Source: Methylovirgula ligni (lineage in GTDB: Bacteria; Pseudomonadota; Alphaproteobacteria; Rhizobiales; Beijerinckiaceae). From it: a DNA stretch of 64,000 nt. This document shows, piece by piece, positions 45,563-54,071 of the stretch. The DNA lies in contig NZ_CP025086.1 in the NCBI RefSeq assembly GCF_004135935.1, positions 1,860,001 to 1,924,000 on the forward strand. The letters are read 5' to 3'. The position numbers were made by a program, and so were the translations under genes. Below the pieces are notes generated by a model. It did no database searches. It saw nothing but the letters and a program-made list of their open reading frames with translations, and had not been told where the DNA came from. Each line of letters starts with the position of its first letter. Position 1 is the stretch's first letter.

Positions 45563-45629
45563 CGTCATTGCGAGCAAGGCGAAGCAATCAAGGGCAAAGG
45601 CTGGATTGCTTCGTCGCTTCGCAATGACG
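45563..45629. repeat. Palindromic repeat (CGTCATTGCGA type) between sdhAF4 and pheS
   Basis: CGTCATTGCGA (45563-45573) and TCGCAATGACG (45619-45629) bound a 67-base element with inner GAAGCAATC / GATTGCTTC arms. It is a shorter copy of the element at 40474. It lies between two convergent genes, where it could serve as a terminator for both. Confidence 0.8.
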
Positions 45630-45645
45630 CGCCTGACAGCTCCGG

Positions 45646-46728
45646 TCAATTTGACAGGCCGCCAAGCAGCGAGGGAATATCGAGCGGCCGGAAGCCATAA
45701 TGCTGCAGCCAGCGCACATCGGCGTCGAAGAAAGCGCGCAGATCCGGCATCCCGTATTTCAGCATGGCGATGCGATCGATGCCGATGCCCCAGGCAAAAC
45801 CCTGATAGACTTCAGGATCGAGGCCGCAATTGCGCAGCACATTCGGATGCACCATGCCGCAGCCGAGAATCTCGAGCCAATCCTCGCCCTCGCCGAAGCG
45901 GATTTCGCCCGCCTTGCGCGCGCACTGAATGTCGACTTCCATCGACGGCTCGGTGAAGGGGAAATAGCTCGGCCGGAAGCGCATCTTCACGTTCGGCACT
46001 TCGAAGAACGCCTTGCAGAATTCGCTCAGCACCCATTTCAGATTGCCGAGATTGGCCTGCTTGTCGATGACGAGCCCCTCGACCTGATGGAACATCGGCG
46101 TATGCGTCTGGTCGGAATCGCAGCGATAGGTGCGGCCGGGGCAGATGACGCGGATCGGCGGGCGCTGAGTCAGCATGGTGCGTACCTGCACCGGGCTTGT
46201 ATGCGTGCGCAGCAATTTGCGCTCGCCCGTCGCATCCGGTTTCAGGAAGAACGTGTCGTGCATCTCGCGCGCGGGATGATCCGGCTGAAAATTCAGCTTG
46301 GTGAAATTATAGTCGTCCGTCTCGATGTCCGGCCCTTCGGCGATGGCGAAGCCGAGGTCGGCGAAAATGGCCGCGAGTTCGTCCGTGACCTGCGAGATCG
46401 GGTGAAGACGGCCGAGATCGAGCGGGCTCGTATGCGCCGGCAGGGTGACGTCGAGTGTTTCGCTGGCGAGGCGCGTTTCGAGCGCGGCTTCCTTGAGCAC
46501 GGCACGGCGCTCGGCGAGCGCGCCACTTACTTTGTCCTTCACGGCATTGATGACGGCGCCCTGCGCCTTGCGCTCGTCCGGCGCCATTTTGCCGAGCCCG
46601 GCCAGGAGGGCCGAGATCGAGCCCTTCTTGCCGAGGGCGCCGACGCGCACGGCTTCGAGCGCGGGCTCATCGGCGGCGGCCGCGACCGCCGCGAGAATTT
46701 CCTGTTCGAGCGCTGAAATATCGGACAT
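45646..46728 (-). CDS. pheS: Phenylalanyl-tRNA synthetase alpha subunit
   Basis: 360-residue catalytic subunit of the heterotetrameric PheRS. Class II motif 2 is seen in [22 protein letters not shown], the phenylalanine pocket in [16 protein letters not shown], and motif 3 in [17 protein letters not shown]. The ATG at 46728 ([12 protein letters not shown]) gives the family length. pheT normally follows directly; here the next feature is a repeat and then the end of the opposite-strand sdhAF4, so pheT must be elsewhere. Confidence 0.96.
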   Translation of the reverse strand: MSDISALEQEILAAVAAAADEPALEAVRVGALGKKGSISALLAGLGKMAPDERKAQGAVINAVKDKVSGALAERRAVLKEAALETRLASETLDVTLPAHTSPLDLGRLHPISQVTDELAAIFADLGFAIAEGPDIETDDYNFTKLNFQPDHPAREMHDTFFLKPDATGERKLLRTHTSPVQVRTMLTQRPPIRVICPGRTYRCDSDQTHTPMFHQVEGLVIDKQANLGNLKWVLSEFCKAFFEVPNVKMRFRPSYFPFTEPSMEVDIQCARKAGEIRFGEGEDWLEILGCGMVHPNVLRNCGLDPEVYQGFAWGIGIDRIAMLKYGMPDLRAFFDADVRWLQHYGFRPLDIPSLLGGLSN

Positions 46729-46856
46729 GGCACATCGTTGGTTGCGGATGCGGCGCTTTTGCCATGCGGGGGCGGCGAAGTCTAGAAACGTCATGGATCG
46801 CCAAGCCCTTATGGATCGCCCTTGTCAGAGCCGGGGTTTGCGCCAACTATCCCTGT

Positions 46857-47399
46857 ATGAGCAAAGCTTTCACCAAGGAAGACGACGCCGAGACGGACTT
46901 CGAGGATGAAGGCCTCGACGTTTTCAGTGGCCTGCCGAACTACATCACGCCGGAAGGTCTGCAGCGGCTGCGGGACGAATTTCGCCAGTTGCAGCAGCAG
47001 GAGCGGCCGAAAGTGGTCGAGACCGTCTCATGGGCCGCCGGCAACGGCGATCGCTCGGAGAACGGCGACTATATCTACGGCAAGCGCCGCCTGAGGGAGA
47101 TCGACCGGCGGATGCGCTTTCTCCTGAAGCGCATCGAGAGTGCCGAGGTGGTCGATCCCGCCAAGCAAAGGGACAAGAGCCACGTCTATTTCGGCGCCAC
47201 CGTCAGCTACCTGAACGGCGAGGGCGAGACAAAGACCGTTCGCATCGTCGGCATCGACGAGGCCCGCTCGGAACGCAATGAGATCTCGTGGATTTCACCC
47301 GTTGCCAAGGCACTGCTCAAGGCCGAGGAAGGCGACGAGGTCGAAGTGCGCACGCCGAAGGGCATCGACCGGCTGGAAATCACGAAAATCGCTTATTAA
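46857..47399 (+). CDS. greB: Transcription elongation factor GreB
   Basis: 180-residue cleavage factor that rescues backtracked RNA polymerase. The coiled-coil tip and GreB-specific helix read WAAGNGDRSENGDYIYGKRRLREIDRRMRFL, whose acidic residues reach the polymerase active site; FGATVSYLNGEGET and SPVAKALLKAEEGDEV belong to the FKBP-like C-terminal domain. The basic RRLREIDRR pattern separates it from GreA. The ATG at 46857 is divergent from pheS, 128 bases away. A strong terminator follows. Confidence 0.92.
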   Translation: MSKAFTKEDDAETDFEDEGLDVFSGLPNYITPEGLQRLRDEFRQLQQQERPKVVETVSWAAGNGDRSENGDYIYGKRRLREIDRRMRFLLKRIESAEVVDPAKQRDKSHVYFGATVSYLNGEGETKTVRIVGIDEARSERNEISWISPVAKALLKAEEGDEVEVRTPKGIDRLEITKIAY

Positions 47400-47405
47400 C
47401 GCGAT

Positions 47406-47435
47406 GCGGCCGGGAAAACCCGGCCGCGAATTTTT
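47406..47435 (+). terminator. Intrinsic terminator after greB
   Basis: A perfect 9-bp stem GCGGCCGGG / CCCGGCCGC closed by AAAA is followed by GAATTTTT, seven bases after the greB stop. Confidence 0.92.
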
Positions 47436-47451
47436 CTGACTGATGAGAAGG

Positions 47452-47961
47452 TTAGTGGTGGCCGCCGCCACCGCCGTGGCCACCGCCGCCGTGACCTCCA
47501 CCGCCGCCATGACCGCCGCCGCCATGACCACCCCCGGGACGACCACCGCCGCCACCGGGACGACCGCCGCCGTGGCCGCCGCCAGGACCGTGGCCGCCAC
47601 CGCCTCCAGGACGACCGCCACCCGGACGGCCACCCGGGCGCCCGCCGCCATGACCGCCGTGCCAGCCGGGCCGATAGCCCGGCGGACGCCCGCCGCGCCA
47701 ACGCCAGCCGTGCCAGCCGTAACCGCCACCCCAGCCATAGCCCTCGTTGTAGCCATAACCGCACCAGTACCAGCCGCCGCCGTTCCAGCCGTTGTCGTAC
47801 CAGCAATAATTGCGGCCGCCGAAGGCAAAGGCGCCGGCGATGCCAGCGACAATTCCGGCAGCAACGTCACCAGCATCCTGGGCTTGAACAGGTTGAGAGA
47901 CTGAGAGCGTACCGGCGATAAACGGTACCGCCGCGAGAAGTGAAAGCTTTGAACGAAGCAT
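47452..47961 (-). CDS. Exported glycine-rich protein
   Basis: 169-residue protein with a signal peptide (about residues 1-28, LLAAVPFIAGTLSVSQPVQAQ). A hydrophobic segment with GDVAAGIVAGIAGAFAFGG follows, then an aromatic Tyr/Trp/Gly section (residues 52-90), and a low-complexity tail of GGHGG and GGRPGG repeats ending GGGHH. The tail is rich in His, Gly and Arg and could bind metals or polyanions; no function is known. The ATG at 47961 is the only start giving a good signal peptide. The opposite-strand Ala/Thr frame is a shadow of the repeats. Confidence 0.75.
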   Translation of the reverse strand: MLRSKLSLLAAVPFIAGTLSVSQPVQAQDAGDVAAGIVAGIAGAFAFGGRNYCWYDNGWNGGGWYWCGYGYNEGYGWGGGYGWHGWRWRGGRPPGYRPGWHGGHGGGRPGGRPGGGRPGGGGGHGPGGGHGGGRPGGGGGRPGGGHGGGGHGGGGGHGGGGHGGGGGHH

Positions 47962-48146
47962 TGTCCCACCATGTTGGAGAGCGAGGCCAGATCGAAACAC
48001 GCCGTTACAGACGGGTCAATCCAGCCGAAGGACTAGGTATCATCCCGCCGCCGAATCTCAGCGTTGAATGCGAGATATACTATCTTTTGTGGAATGCGGC
48101 ATCTTCGCCGTGCATCACCACACGTCTTGAACATGACAACAATGTT

Positions 48147-49763
48147 TCAGCCGAGGTGAAGTTCCTTGAAAAAATCATTCCCCTTGTCATCGATGACGAT
48201 GAAAGCAGGAAAATCTTTTACTTCGATCCGCCAGATCGCTTCCATGCCGAGTTCCGGATAGGCGAGAACTTCGACTTTAGTGATGCAGTCCTGCGCGAGT
48301 TGCGCTGCAGCACCGCCGATCGAACCAAGATAGAAGCCGCCGTGTTTGGCGCAGGCATCGCGCACTTGTGAGGAGCGGTTGCCCTTGGCGAGCATCACCA
48401 TCGAGCCGCCGGCCTCCTGGAAGTGATGGACATAGGAATCCATCCGGCCCGCTGTCGTCGGCCCGAAGGCGCCGGAGGCATAGCCTGCCGGAGTCTTCGC
48501 CGGCCCGGCGTAATAGATCGGGTGGTCCTTGAAATAATCCGGCAGCGGCTCGCCGCGTTCGAGCCGTTCGCGCAGCTTGGCATGCGCGAGGTCGCGCGCG
48601 ACGATCACAGGCCCGCTGAGCGAGAGCCGTGTCTTGATCGGATATTGCGCCAGCGTCGCGAGAATTTCCGGCATCGGCCGCGTCAGGTCGATTTTGACAA
48701 CATCGCCGCCGAGGTCGTCTTCCGCGATCGCAGGCAGATATTTGGCAGGATCGTGCTCCAGTTCTTCCAGAAACACGCCATCCCTGGTGATCTTGCCGAG
48801 CGCCTGGCGGTCGGCCGAACAGGAGACGCCGAGGCCGATCGGCAGCGAGGCGCCGTGACGCGGCAGGCGGATCACCCGCACGTCATGGCAGAAATATTTG
48901 CCGCCGAATTGCGCGCCGACGCCGAGCTGTTGGGTGAGCGCGAAAATCTCGGCTTCGAGCTCGAGATCGCGGAAGGCGTGAGCCTCGGCGCTGCCTGAGA
49001 CCGGCAGCGTGTCATAGTAGCGCGTCGAAGCGAGCTTTACGGTCTTGAGGTTCAACTCCGCCGAGGTGCCGCCGATGACGATCGCGAGATGGTAAGGCGG
49101 GCAGGCGGCAGTGCCGAGCGTCAGGATTTTTTCTTTGAGGAATTCGACGAGCCGGTCATGCGTCAGCAGCGATGGCGTGCCCTGATAGAGAAAGGTCTTG
49201 TTGGCCGAGCCGCCGCCCTTGGCCATGAACAGGAATTTGTAGGCGTCCTCGCCCTCGCTGAAAATGTCGATCTGCGCCGGCAGATTGGTCTTGGTGTTCG
49301 TCTCCTCGAACATCGACAGCGGCGCGAGCTGCGAATAGCGCAGATTCTTCTTCTCGTAGGCGTTCCAGATGCCTTCGGCGAGCGCGGCCTCGTCGCCGCC
49401 CTCGGTGAAGACGAGGCGCCCTTTCTTGCCCATGACGATGGCGGTGCCGGTGTCCTGACACATGGGCAGCACACCGCCGGCGGCGATATTGGCGTTTTTC
49501 AGCAGGTCATAGGCGACGAACTTGTCGTTGGCGCTGGCCTCGGGATCGTCGAGGATTTTGGCGAGCTGGGCGAGATGGCCGGGCCGTAGCAGATGGTTGA
49601 TGTCGATCATCGCCGCCTCGGCGAGGAGCCGCAGCGCCTCCGGATCGACGACGAGCATTTCGCGCGTGCCGAACTTTTCGATGCGCACGCCCTTGTCGGT
49701 CAATTTGCGATAGGGCGTCTCGTCCTTGGATGCGGGAAAGATCGGGGCGTAGTGGAACGTCAT
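48147..49763 (-). CDS. fumA: Fumarate hydratase, class I
   Basis: 538-residue iron-sulfur fumarase of the TCA cycle, which interconverts fumarate and malate. The cluster cysteines appear in [21 protein letters not shown] and the KYFCHDVR region; [32 protein letters not shown] is the class I C-terminal signature. The ATG at 49763 ([10 protein letters not shown]) is chosen over an upstream start that would add seven residues. The single-chain FumA/B layout is kept. It stands alone on the minus strand; E. coli naming is by homology. Confidence 0.93.
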   Translation of the reverse strand: MTFHYAPIFPASKDETPYRKLTDKGVRIEKFGTREMLVVDPEALRLLAEAAMIDINHLLRPGHLAQLAKILDDPEASANDKFVAYDLLKNANIAAGGVLPMCQDTGTAIVMGKKGRLVFTEGGDEAALAEGIWNAYEKKNLRYSQLAPLSMFEETNTKTNLPAQIDIFSEGEDAYKFLFMAKGGGSANKTFLYQGTPSLLTHDRLVEFLKEKILTLGTAACPPYHLAIVIGGTSAELNLKTVKLASTRYYDTLPVSGSAEAHAFRDLELEAEIFALTQQLGVGAQFGGKYFCHDVRVIRLPRHGASLPIGLGVSCSADRQALGKITRDGVFLEELEHDPAKYLPAIAEDDLGGDVVKIDLTRPMPEILATLAQYPIKTRLSLSGPVIVARDLAHAKLRERLERGEPLPDYFKDHPIYYAGPAKTPAGYASGAFGPTTAGRMDSYVHHFQEAGGSMVMLAKGNRSSQVRDACAKHGGFYLGSIGGAAAQLAQDCITKVEVLAYPELGMEAIWRIEVKDFPAFIVIDDKGNDFFKELHLG

Positions 49764-49865
49764 CGCGCGCTTTCGTTTTCTCACGGCACCGGCGGGGGCG
49801 CCTCGCTTCGGGCTGCTATACCAACCCCCGGACGTGGCGTCGATTCTGCGCCATTGTGGAAAAGT

Positions 49866-50762
49866 TCAAGGCACGAAGGCGAAGCTGCGCTTGTCGAGGC
49901 CGAGTTGAGCTTTGAGCTGGCCAGGCGTCAGGCCTTCCTGACGGAGCACGCGCAGCGATTTCGCCCGCAGGCTCTTCGAGAGTTTGCGGCCGGCCGCGTC
50001 GCGCAGAAGCTCGTGGTGGTGATAGTCGGGCGTCGGCAGATCGAGCAGGATTTGCAGCAGGCGGTGCAGACCTGTCGCCATGAACAGATCCTCGCCGCGC
50101 ACGACATCCGTCACACCTTGCAGCGCGTCGTCCACGACGACCGCGATGTGATAGCTCGCGGGCACATCCTTGCGGGAGAGAATCGTGTCGCCCCACAGGG
50201 CGGGCTGCGCCGTGACGAGGCGCGGCTCGCTGCCGCCGCCATATTCACGCCAGTCGACGGGCCGGCGCAGTTCTTTCAGCGCGCGTGCCATGTCGAGCCG
50301 CCAGGCGGCGGGTTGGCCGGCGTCGAGACGGCGTTGGCGCTCCGCGCGGGAAAGGTGTCGGCAGGTGCTGGGATAGAGCGGCGAATCGTCCGGGTCGCGC
50401 GGCCAATCGGCCCGCTCCGAGGTGGCCGTCACAACATCCGCGCGCGAGCAGAAGCAAGGGTAGACGAGGCCGCGCTTCTCCAGGCTCGCCAAGGCTTCAC
50501 GATAGGCGTCGAAATGTTCCGACTGCCGCCGCACCGGCTGTTCCCATTTGAGGCCGAGCCACGCGAGATCCTCGTAGATCGCCTGCTCGAACTCCGGCCG
50601 GCAGCGTTCGAGATCGATATCCTCGATCCGCAGCAAAAGCTTGCCGCCCGTCCCCAGGGCCATCTCGTGGTTCAGGAGCGCCGAGAAGCCGTGGCCGAGA
50701 TGCAGATAGCCATTCGGCGACGGGGCGAAGCGGAAGGCGCGCGAGATATAGGATCGTGTCAT
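49866..50762 (-). CDS. gluQ: Glutamyl-Q tRNA(Asp) synthetase
   Basis: 298-residue GluRS-like enzyme lacking the anticodon-binding domain. It attaches glutamate to the queuosine base in tRNA(Asp). The class I motifs are HLGHG and RKLSKS; zinc ligands are in YPCFCSR and STCRHLS. The ATG at 50762 (MTRSYISRAFRFAPSPNG) fits the family; the longer frame upstream lies in the intergenic region. Together with queD and queE in this window it points to active queuosine modification. Confidence 0.93.
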   Translation of the reverse strand: MTRSYISRAFRFAPSPNGYLHLGHGFSALLNHEMALGTGGKLLLRIEDIDLERCRPEFEQAIYEDLAWLGLKWEQPVRRQSEHFDAYREALASLEKRGLVYPCFCSRADVVTATSERADWPRDPDDSPLYPSTCRHLSRAERQRRLDAGQPAAWRLDMARALKELRRPVDWREYGGGSEPRLVTAQPALWGDTILSRKDVPASYHIAVVVDDALQGVTDVVRGEDLFMATGLHRLLQILLDLPTPDYHHHELLRDAAGRKLSKSLRAKSLRVLRQEGLTPGQLKAQLGLDKRSFAFVP

Positions 50763-50948
50763 CGGCCGGCGGGACTCATCGCTGCGGCTGCATGGTGTTA
50801 GCTGGTACACCACCAGCATGACATGCCCTAGAACAAAAATGGGGTCACAACATGCCCGCGCAAGACTTGATGCCAGAGCAAGGCTTGCCATCCGCAGTCC
50901 TTTTCTGCAGAAAAGCGCGGCCCGCTGCCGGCTCAATTGGAATTTCGG

Positions 50949-51644
50949 ATGGCTGCCGCCCTCGACGGTCCCCGCCTCGCGCCCAACGGCCGGGCAAAAC
51001 AGCTTGTCGTCTTCCTGCACGGCTATGGCGCCGATGGCGGCGACCTGATCGCCATCGGCCAGCAATGGCAAAGCTTTCTGCCCGATACGGCATTCGTCGC
51101 GCCGAATGCGCCGGAGCCCTGCGGCCAGGCGCCGATCGGACGGCAATGGTTCGCGCTCACCATGCGCGACGAGAAAGAGCTATGGCCCGGCGTCAATCGC
51201 GTCCAGCCGGTTCTCGACGCCTTTCTTGATGCGGAACTCGCGCGCTACGGCCTGAGTGATGATCGGCTGGCGCTCGTCGGTTTCAGCCAGGGCACCATGC
51301 TGGCTCTCCATGCCGGTCTGCGCCGCAAACGGGCGTCGGCGGCGATCCTCGGCTATTCGGGCCTGCTCGTCGGGCCCGAGCATCTGGCCACGGTGCAGGC
51401 GCGGGATGCCCAGGGCCGGCCGCCGCCGATCCTGCTGGCGCATGGCGATCAGGACGAGGTGATCCCGGTCGACGCCATGTTCGTCGCGGCGGAGCAATTG
51501 GCCGAAGCCGGCATCCCGGTGCAATGGCATTTGGCGCCGGGGGTTGGCCACGGGATCGATGGCGGCGGCCTGCTGCACGGCGGATTGTTTCTGGCGAAAT
51601 CCTTCGGCCTCAAATTGCCGCCGGCGACCGCGCCCCGGCGCTAA
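50949..51644 (+). CDS. Phospholipase/carboxylesterase family hydrolase
   Basis: 231-residue alpha/beta hydrolase of the Abhydrolase_2 (carboxylesterase/acyl-protein thioesterase) family. The nucleophile elbow is GFSQGTM (Ser near residue 113), the acid is in LLAHGDQDEVIPVD, and the histidine in APGVGHGIDGGGL. LVVFLHGYGADGGDLI forms the oxyanion hole. No signal peptide, so probably cytoplasmic; the substrate is unknown. ATG 50949 was chosen over TTG 50937. Confidence 0.87.
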   Translation: MAAALDGPRLAPNGRAKQLVVFLHGYGADGGDLIAIGQQWQSFLPDTAFVAPNAPEPCGQAPIGRQWFALTMRDEKELWPGVNRVQPVLDAFLDAELARYGLSDDRLALVGFSQGTMLALHAGLRRKRASAAILGYSGLLVGPEHLATVQARDAQGRPPPILLAHGDQDEVIPVDAMFVAAEQLAEAGIPVQWHLAPGVGHGIDGGGLLHGGLFLAKSFGLKLPPATAPRR

Positions 51645-51691
51645 TCTATTTTCGCTCTCGCCGAAGTTCGATGGTCAAATGCGGGCGGAGG

Positions 51692-51997
51692 CTACGCCGC
51701 CTCGATCTCGCTTCCGACAGGCTTGGCTTCAAGACGAACGCCAAACGCATTGAGAACCTTGACGACGGTGCTGAACTCGGGGTGTCCGTCGGGGGAGAGC
51801 GCACGATAGAGACTCTCTCTGGAGAGCCCAGTTTCCCGTGAGAGTTCTGTCATCCCCCGAGCCCGAGCCACATCCCCGAGCGCAGCAGAAATAACCTGCG
51901 GATCACCATCCTCGAATGCGGCCTCAAGATATTCCGCGATCGCCTGAGAGGAATCGAGGTGTTCGGAAGCGTCCCATGGGCGTGTTTTAAGTGACAT
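51692..51997 (-). CDS. Antitoxin of a HigBA/HI1420-type module
   Basis: 101-residue antitoxin of the HI1420/addiction-module antidote family. It has a helix-turn-helix in ARARGMTELSRETGLSRESLYRALSPDGHPEF (residues about 45-75). The N-terminal part (TRPWDASEHLDSSQAIAEYLEAAFED) is typical. It begins one base after the toxin stop, so it is translated from the same message. It is expected to neutralise the toxin and repress the shared promoter at 52298. Confidence 0.9.
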   Translation of the reverse strand: MSLKTRPWDASEHLDSSQAIAEYLEAAFEDGDPQVISAALGDVARARGMTELSRETGLSRESLYRALSPDGHPEFSTVVKVLNAFGVRLEAKPVGSEIEAA

Positions 51998-51998
51998 G

Positions 51999-52292
51999 TC
52001 AGTCCTCTAGCTGCGATGCCAGCTCCTTGGCTTTTCCAATATCAGCGGCTTGTGAGCTTTTGTCGCCGCCGCAGAGCAAAACAACAAACACCAGGCCGCG
52101 TTGAACGTAATAAACCCGGTAACCTGGACCATAAGAAATCCTGAGTTCGCTGATGCCATGGCCCACCGGCTTCACATCACCCGGATTTCCCAGTGACAAT
52201 CGGCGAATGCGAATGGCGATCCGGGCTTTGGCGCGCTGATCCTTCAGCGAATCGAACCAGTCTGAGTAGGTCTCGGTTTGCCGAATTTCCAT
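51999..52292 (-). CDS. RelE/ParE-family toxin (HigB/HI1419 type)
   Basis: 97-residue toxin of the HI1419-like RelE superfamily. These are ribosome-dependent mRNA interferases or related inhibitors. Core signatures are ETYSDWFDSLKD, IAIRIRRLSLGNPGDVKPVGHGISELRISYGPGYRVYY and LLCGGDKSSQAADIGKAKELA. The toxin gene comes first, as in higBA. There is no ribosome-binding site before the ATG, and the predicted transcript start is only about four bases upstream, so it may be leaderless. The module follows the methyltransferase by 53 bases. Confidence 0.9.
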   Translation of the reverse strand: MEIRQTETYSDWFDSLKDQRAKARIAIRIRRLSLGNPGDVKPVGHGISELRISYGPGYRVYYVQRGLVFVVLLCGGDKSSQAADIGKAKELASQLED

Positions 52293-52297
52293 TTATC

Positions 52298-52331
52298 TGT
52301 AGCCTATAAGCTACAATGCTTCCGCTGTCAA
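52298..52331 (-). promoter_or_regulatory. Promoter and operator of the toxin-antitoxin module
   Basis: On the minus strand TTGACA (52331-52326) and TATAGG (52308-52303) are separated by exactly 17 bases, a near-ideal housekeeping promoter. The near-perfect 18-base palindrome TGTAGCCTATAAGCTACA (52298-52315) covers the -10 box. This is the expected place for autorepression by the antitoxin or toxin-antitoxin complex. Confidence 0.75.
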
Positions 52332-52345
52332 TTTTCTTGTTGGTT

Positions 52346-53086
52346 TTAGCCCGGCGCGATTCCGGCGGGACGCGTGCCGAGCACCTGCGGTAGCGGCTGC
52401 AAGGCAGGCGCGGCGCGGCGCAGGCCGACGGGGCGGTAGAGCTGCTTCTCGGCTTCGACGAAGAGGACGCCGGCGCCCGGCAACGCGAGTTTGGCGCCGA
52501 TCTTCTCGAACAAGGGCGCCGAGCGGAGAACCAGCTTGCCCTCGAAGGGCGCGAAATAGAGCGCCTCACCCCATTGCGTCGGCGAGAACAGGGCATCACG
52601 CATCAGGTCGCGCAACTGGCTGCGCGAATAGGGCTGGCCGTTGCCGAAGGGCGTTGTGTCGAGCTGCGCCCAGAGGCCGGCGCGGCGCGGCGCGATGGCC
52701 AGCATCCGGCCGCCCGGCGTCAGAATGCGCCAGATCTCCGCCAACAGGTCGCGCGGATGCTCGGCGGTTTCGAGCGCATGGACCACAAGCACCCGGTCGA
52801 TGCAGGAATCCGGCAGGGGCATCATACCGGTTTCGATGAGCGCCGAGGCGGAAGGGCCGGGTACAGGCCAGTTTATCACGCCTTGCTCAGCCGGCATGAA
52901 GGCCAGCAGCCGCAGGGCGTCGCCGCGGAACATTTCGAGGTAGGGCGCGGCATAGCCGACCCCGAGGATCGATTGACCGACGCAACTTGCGAAACGGGCG
53001 CGGACCACCTCGCCGACAAAGCGCTGCGTCGCCCTTCCGAGGGGGGAATCGTAGAAGCTGCGCAGATCGACGACATCGAGCGTCAT
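52346..53086 (-). CDS. SAM-dependent methyltransferase (Methyltransf_11 type)
   Basis: 246-residue class I methyltransferase-like protein. The SAM loop reads ILGVGYAAPYLE (residues about 40-51), a changed form of the usual DxGxGxG, and the central part has VLVVHALETAEHPRDLLAEIWRILTPGGRMLAIAPRR. The substrate is unknown. This protein beside gloB, divergently, is a common arrangement in Hyphomicrobiales, hinting at a link to glutathione or methylglyoxal metabolism that is not proven. Confidence 0.8.
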   Translation of the reverse strand: MTLDVVDLRSFYDSPLGRATQRFVGEVVRARFASCVGQSILGVGYAAPYLEMFRGDALRLLAFMPAEQGVINWPVPGPSASALIETGMMPLPDSCIDRVLVVHALETAEHPRDLLAEIWRILTPGGRMLAIAPRRAGLWAQLDTTPFGNGQPYSRSQLRDLMRDALFSPTQWGEALYFAPFEGKLVLRSAPLFEKIGAKLALPGAGVLFVEAEKQLYRPVGLRRAAPALQPLPQVLGTRPAGIAPG

Positions 53087-53190
53087 GGGGCCTTCCTCGC
53101 ATACCGGCGCGGCTCGCGGAAAGCCCTTTTCGCGCTATAAGTTGGGTCTGCCTCGCCGGCATGGCGGGGCGTGGTTAAAAAGCAGGCTCC

Positions 53191-53961
53191 ATGGCTCTCG
53201 AAATCGAACAATTCCTCTGCCTCAGCGACAATTTGGGCGTGCTGGTGCACGATCCCGCGACCGGCGCCACTGCAGCAATCGATGCCCCGGATGCGGCGCC
53301 GATCCTCGCGGCTCTCGAAGCGCGGGACTGGGCGCTCTCCGATATTCTGCTGACCCATCATCACGCCGATCATGTTCAGGGCGTGCCGGCGCTCAAGGCC
53401 GCCTTTCCAGACGTGCGGGTCAGCGGCCCGGCGCTCGAGGCCGAAAAGATAGGCACGCTCGACCGGGAATTGTCCGACGGCGACAGTGTGATGATCGGCA
53501 CCCATGAGGCCAAAATATTGGCCGTGCCGGGCCATACGCTCGGCCACATCGCCTATTGGTTCGCCCAGGACAAGCTCCTGTTCGCTGGCGACACCCTGTT
53601 TGCGATGGGCTGCGGGCGTGCCTTCGAGGCCCCGCCTGCGGTGCTCTACCAGTCGCTTTTGAAACTCGCATCGCTGCCGGACGATACGCAGATCTATTGC
53701 GGGCATGAATATACGCTCGCCAATGCCCGCTTCGCTCTCAGCGTTGATCCCGAGAACGCCGCCTTGCGCCGCCGCGCTGAGGCCGTCGCGGCGGAACGCG
53801 CAGAGGGCCGGCTGACCTTGCCGACCCAGCTCGGGCTCGAACGGGCCACCAATCCGTTCCTGCGCGTCGGCGAGCCCGCCATACAGCAAAGCCTTGGGTT
53901 GAAAAATGTTGCGCCCGCCGAAGCCTTCGCGGCGCTGCGGGAAGCCAAAAATCGCGCCTGA
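53191..53961 (+). CDS. gloB: Hydroxyacylglutathione hydrolase (glyoxalase II)
   Basis: 256-residue metallo-beta-lactamase-fold enzyme that hydrolyses S-lactoylglutathione in methylglyoxal detoxification. The binuclear metal motif THHHADH gives His56, His58, Asp60 and His61; further ligands are in PGHTLGH, FAGDTLF and YCGHEYT. The C-terminal substrate domain ends with NPFLRVGEPA. The start gives the expected family length. It is divergent from the methyltransferase. Confidence 0.94.
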   Translation: MALEIEQFLCLSDNLGVLVHDPATGATAAIDAPDAAPILAALEARDWALSDILLTHHHADHVQGVPALKAAFPDVRVSGPALEAEKIGTLDRELSDGDSVMIGTHEAKILAVPGHTLGHIAYWFAQDKLLFAGDTLFAMGCGRAFEAPPAVLYQSLLKLASLPDDTQIYCGHEYTLANARFALSVDPENAALRRRAEAVAAERAEGRLTLPTQLGLERATNPFLRVGEPAIQQSLGLKNVAPAEAFAALREAKNRA

Positions 53962-54071
53962 AGGGCTCTGTTTCCCCCCAGTCTCTGCGATGGGTTGCAC
54001 CTCTCGTTAACGCGGCACGAATAAGTTGCTCTCCGCGACTGGCGCTGGCCGCGCGGCAAGGGGAAATTGTC

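Noticed and set aside
47443-47904. Ala/Thr-rich plus-strand frame opposite the glycine-rich gene
   Set aside because: It is the mirror of the GGHGG repeats. The minus-strand frame has a signal peptide and a proper start, and this one does not.
47940-48371. 143-codon plus-strand frame overlapping the fumarase end
   Set aside because: Mostly antisense to the fumarase C-terminus, which carries conserved motifs.
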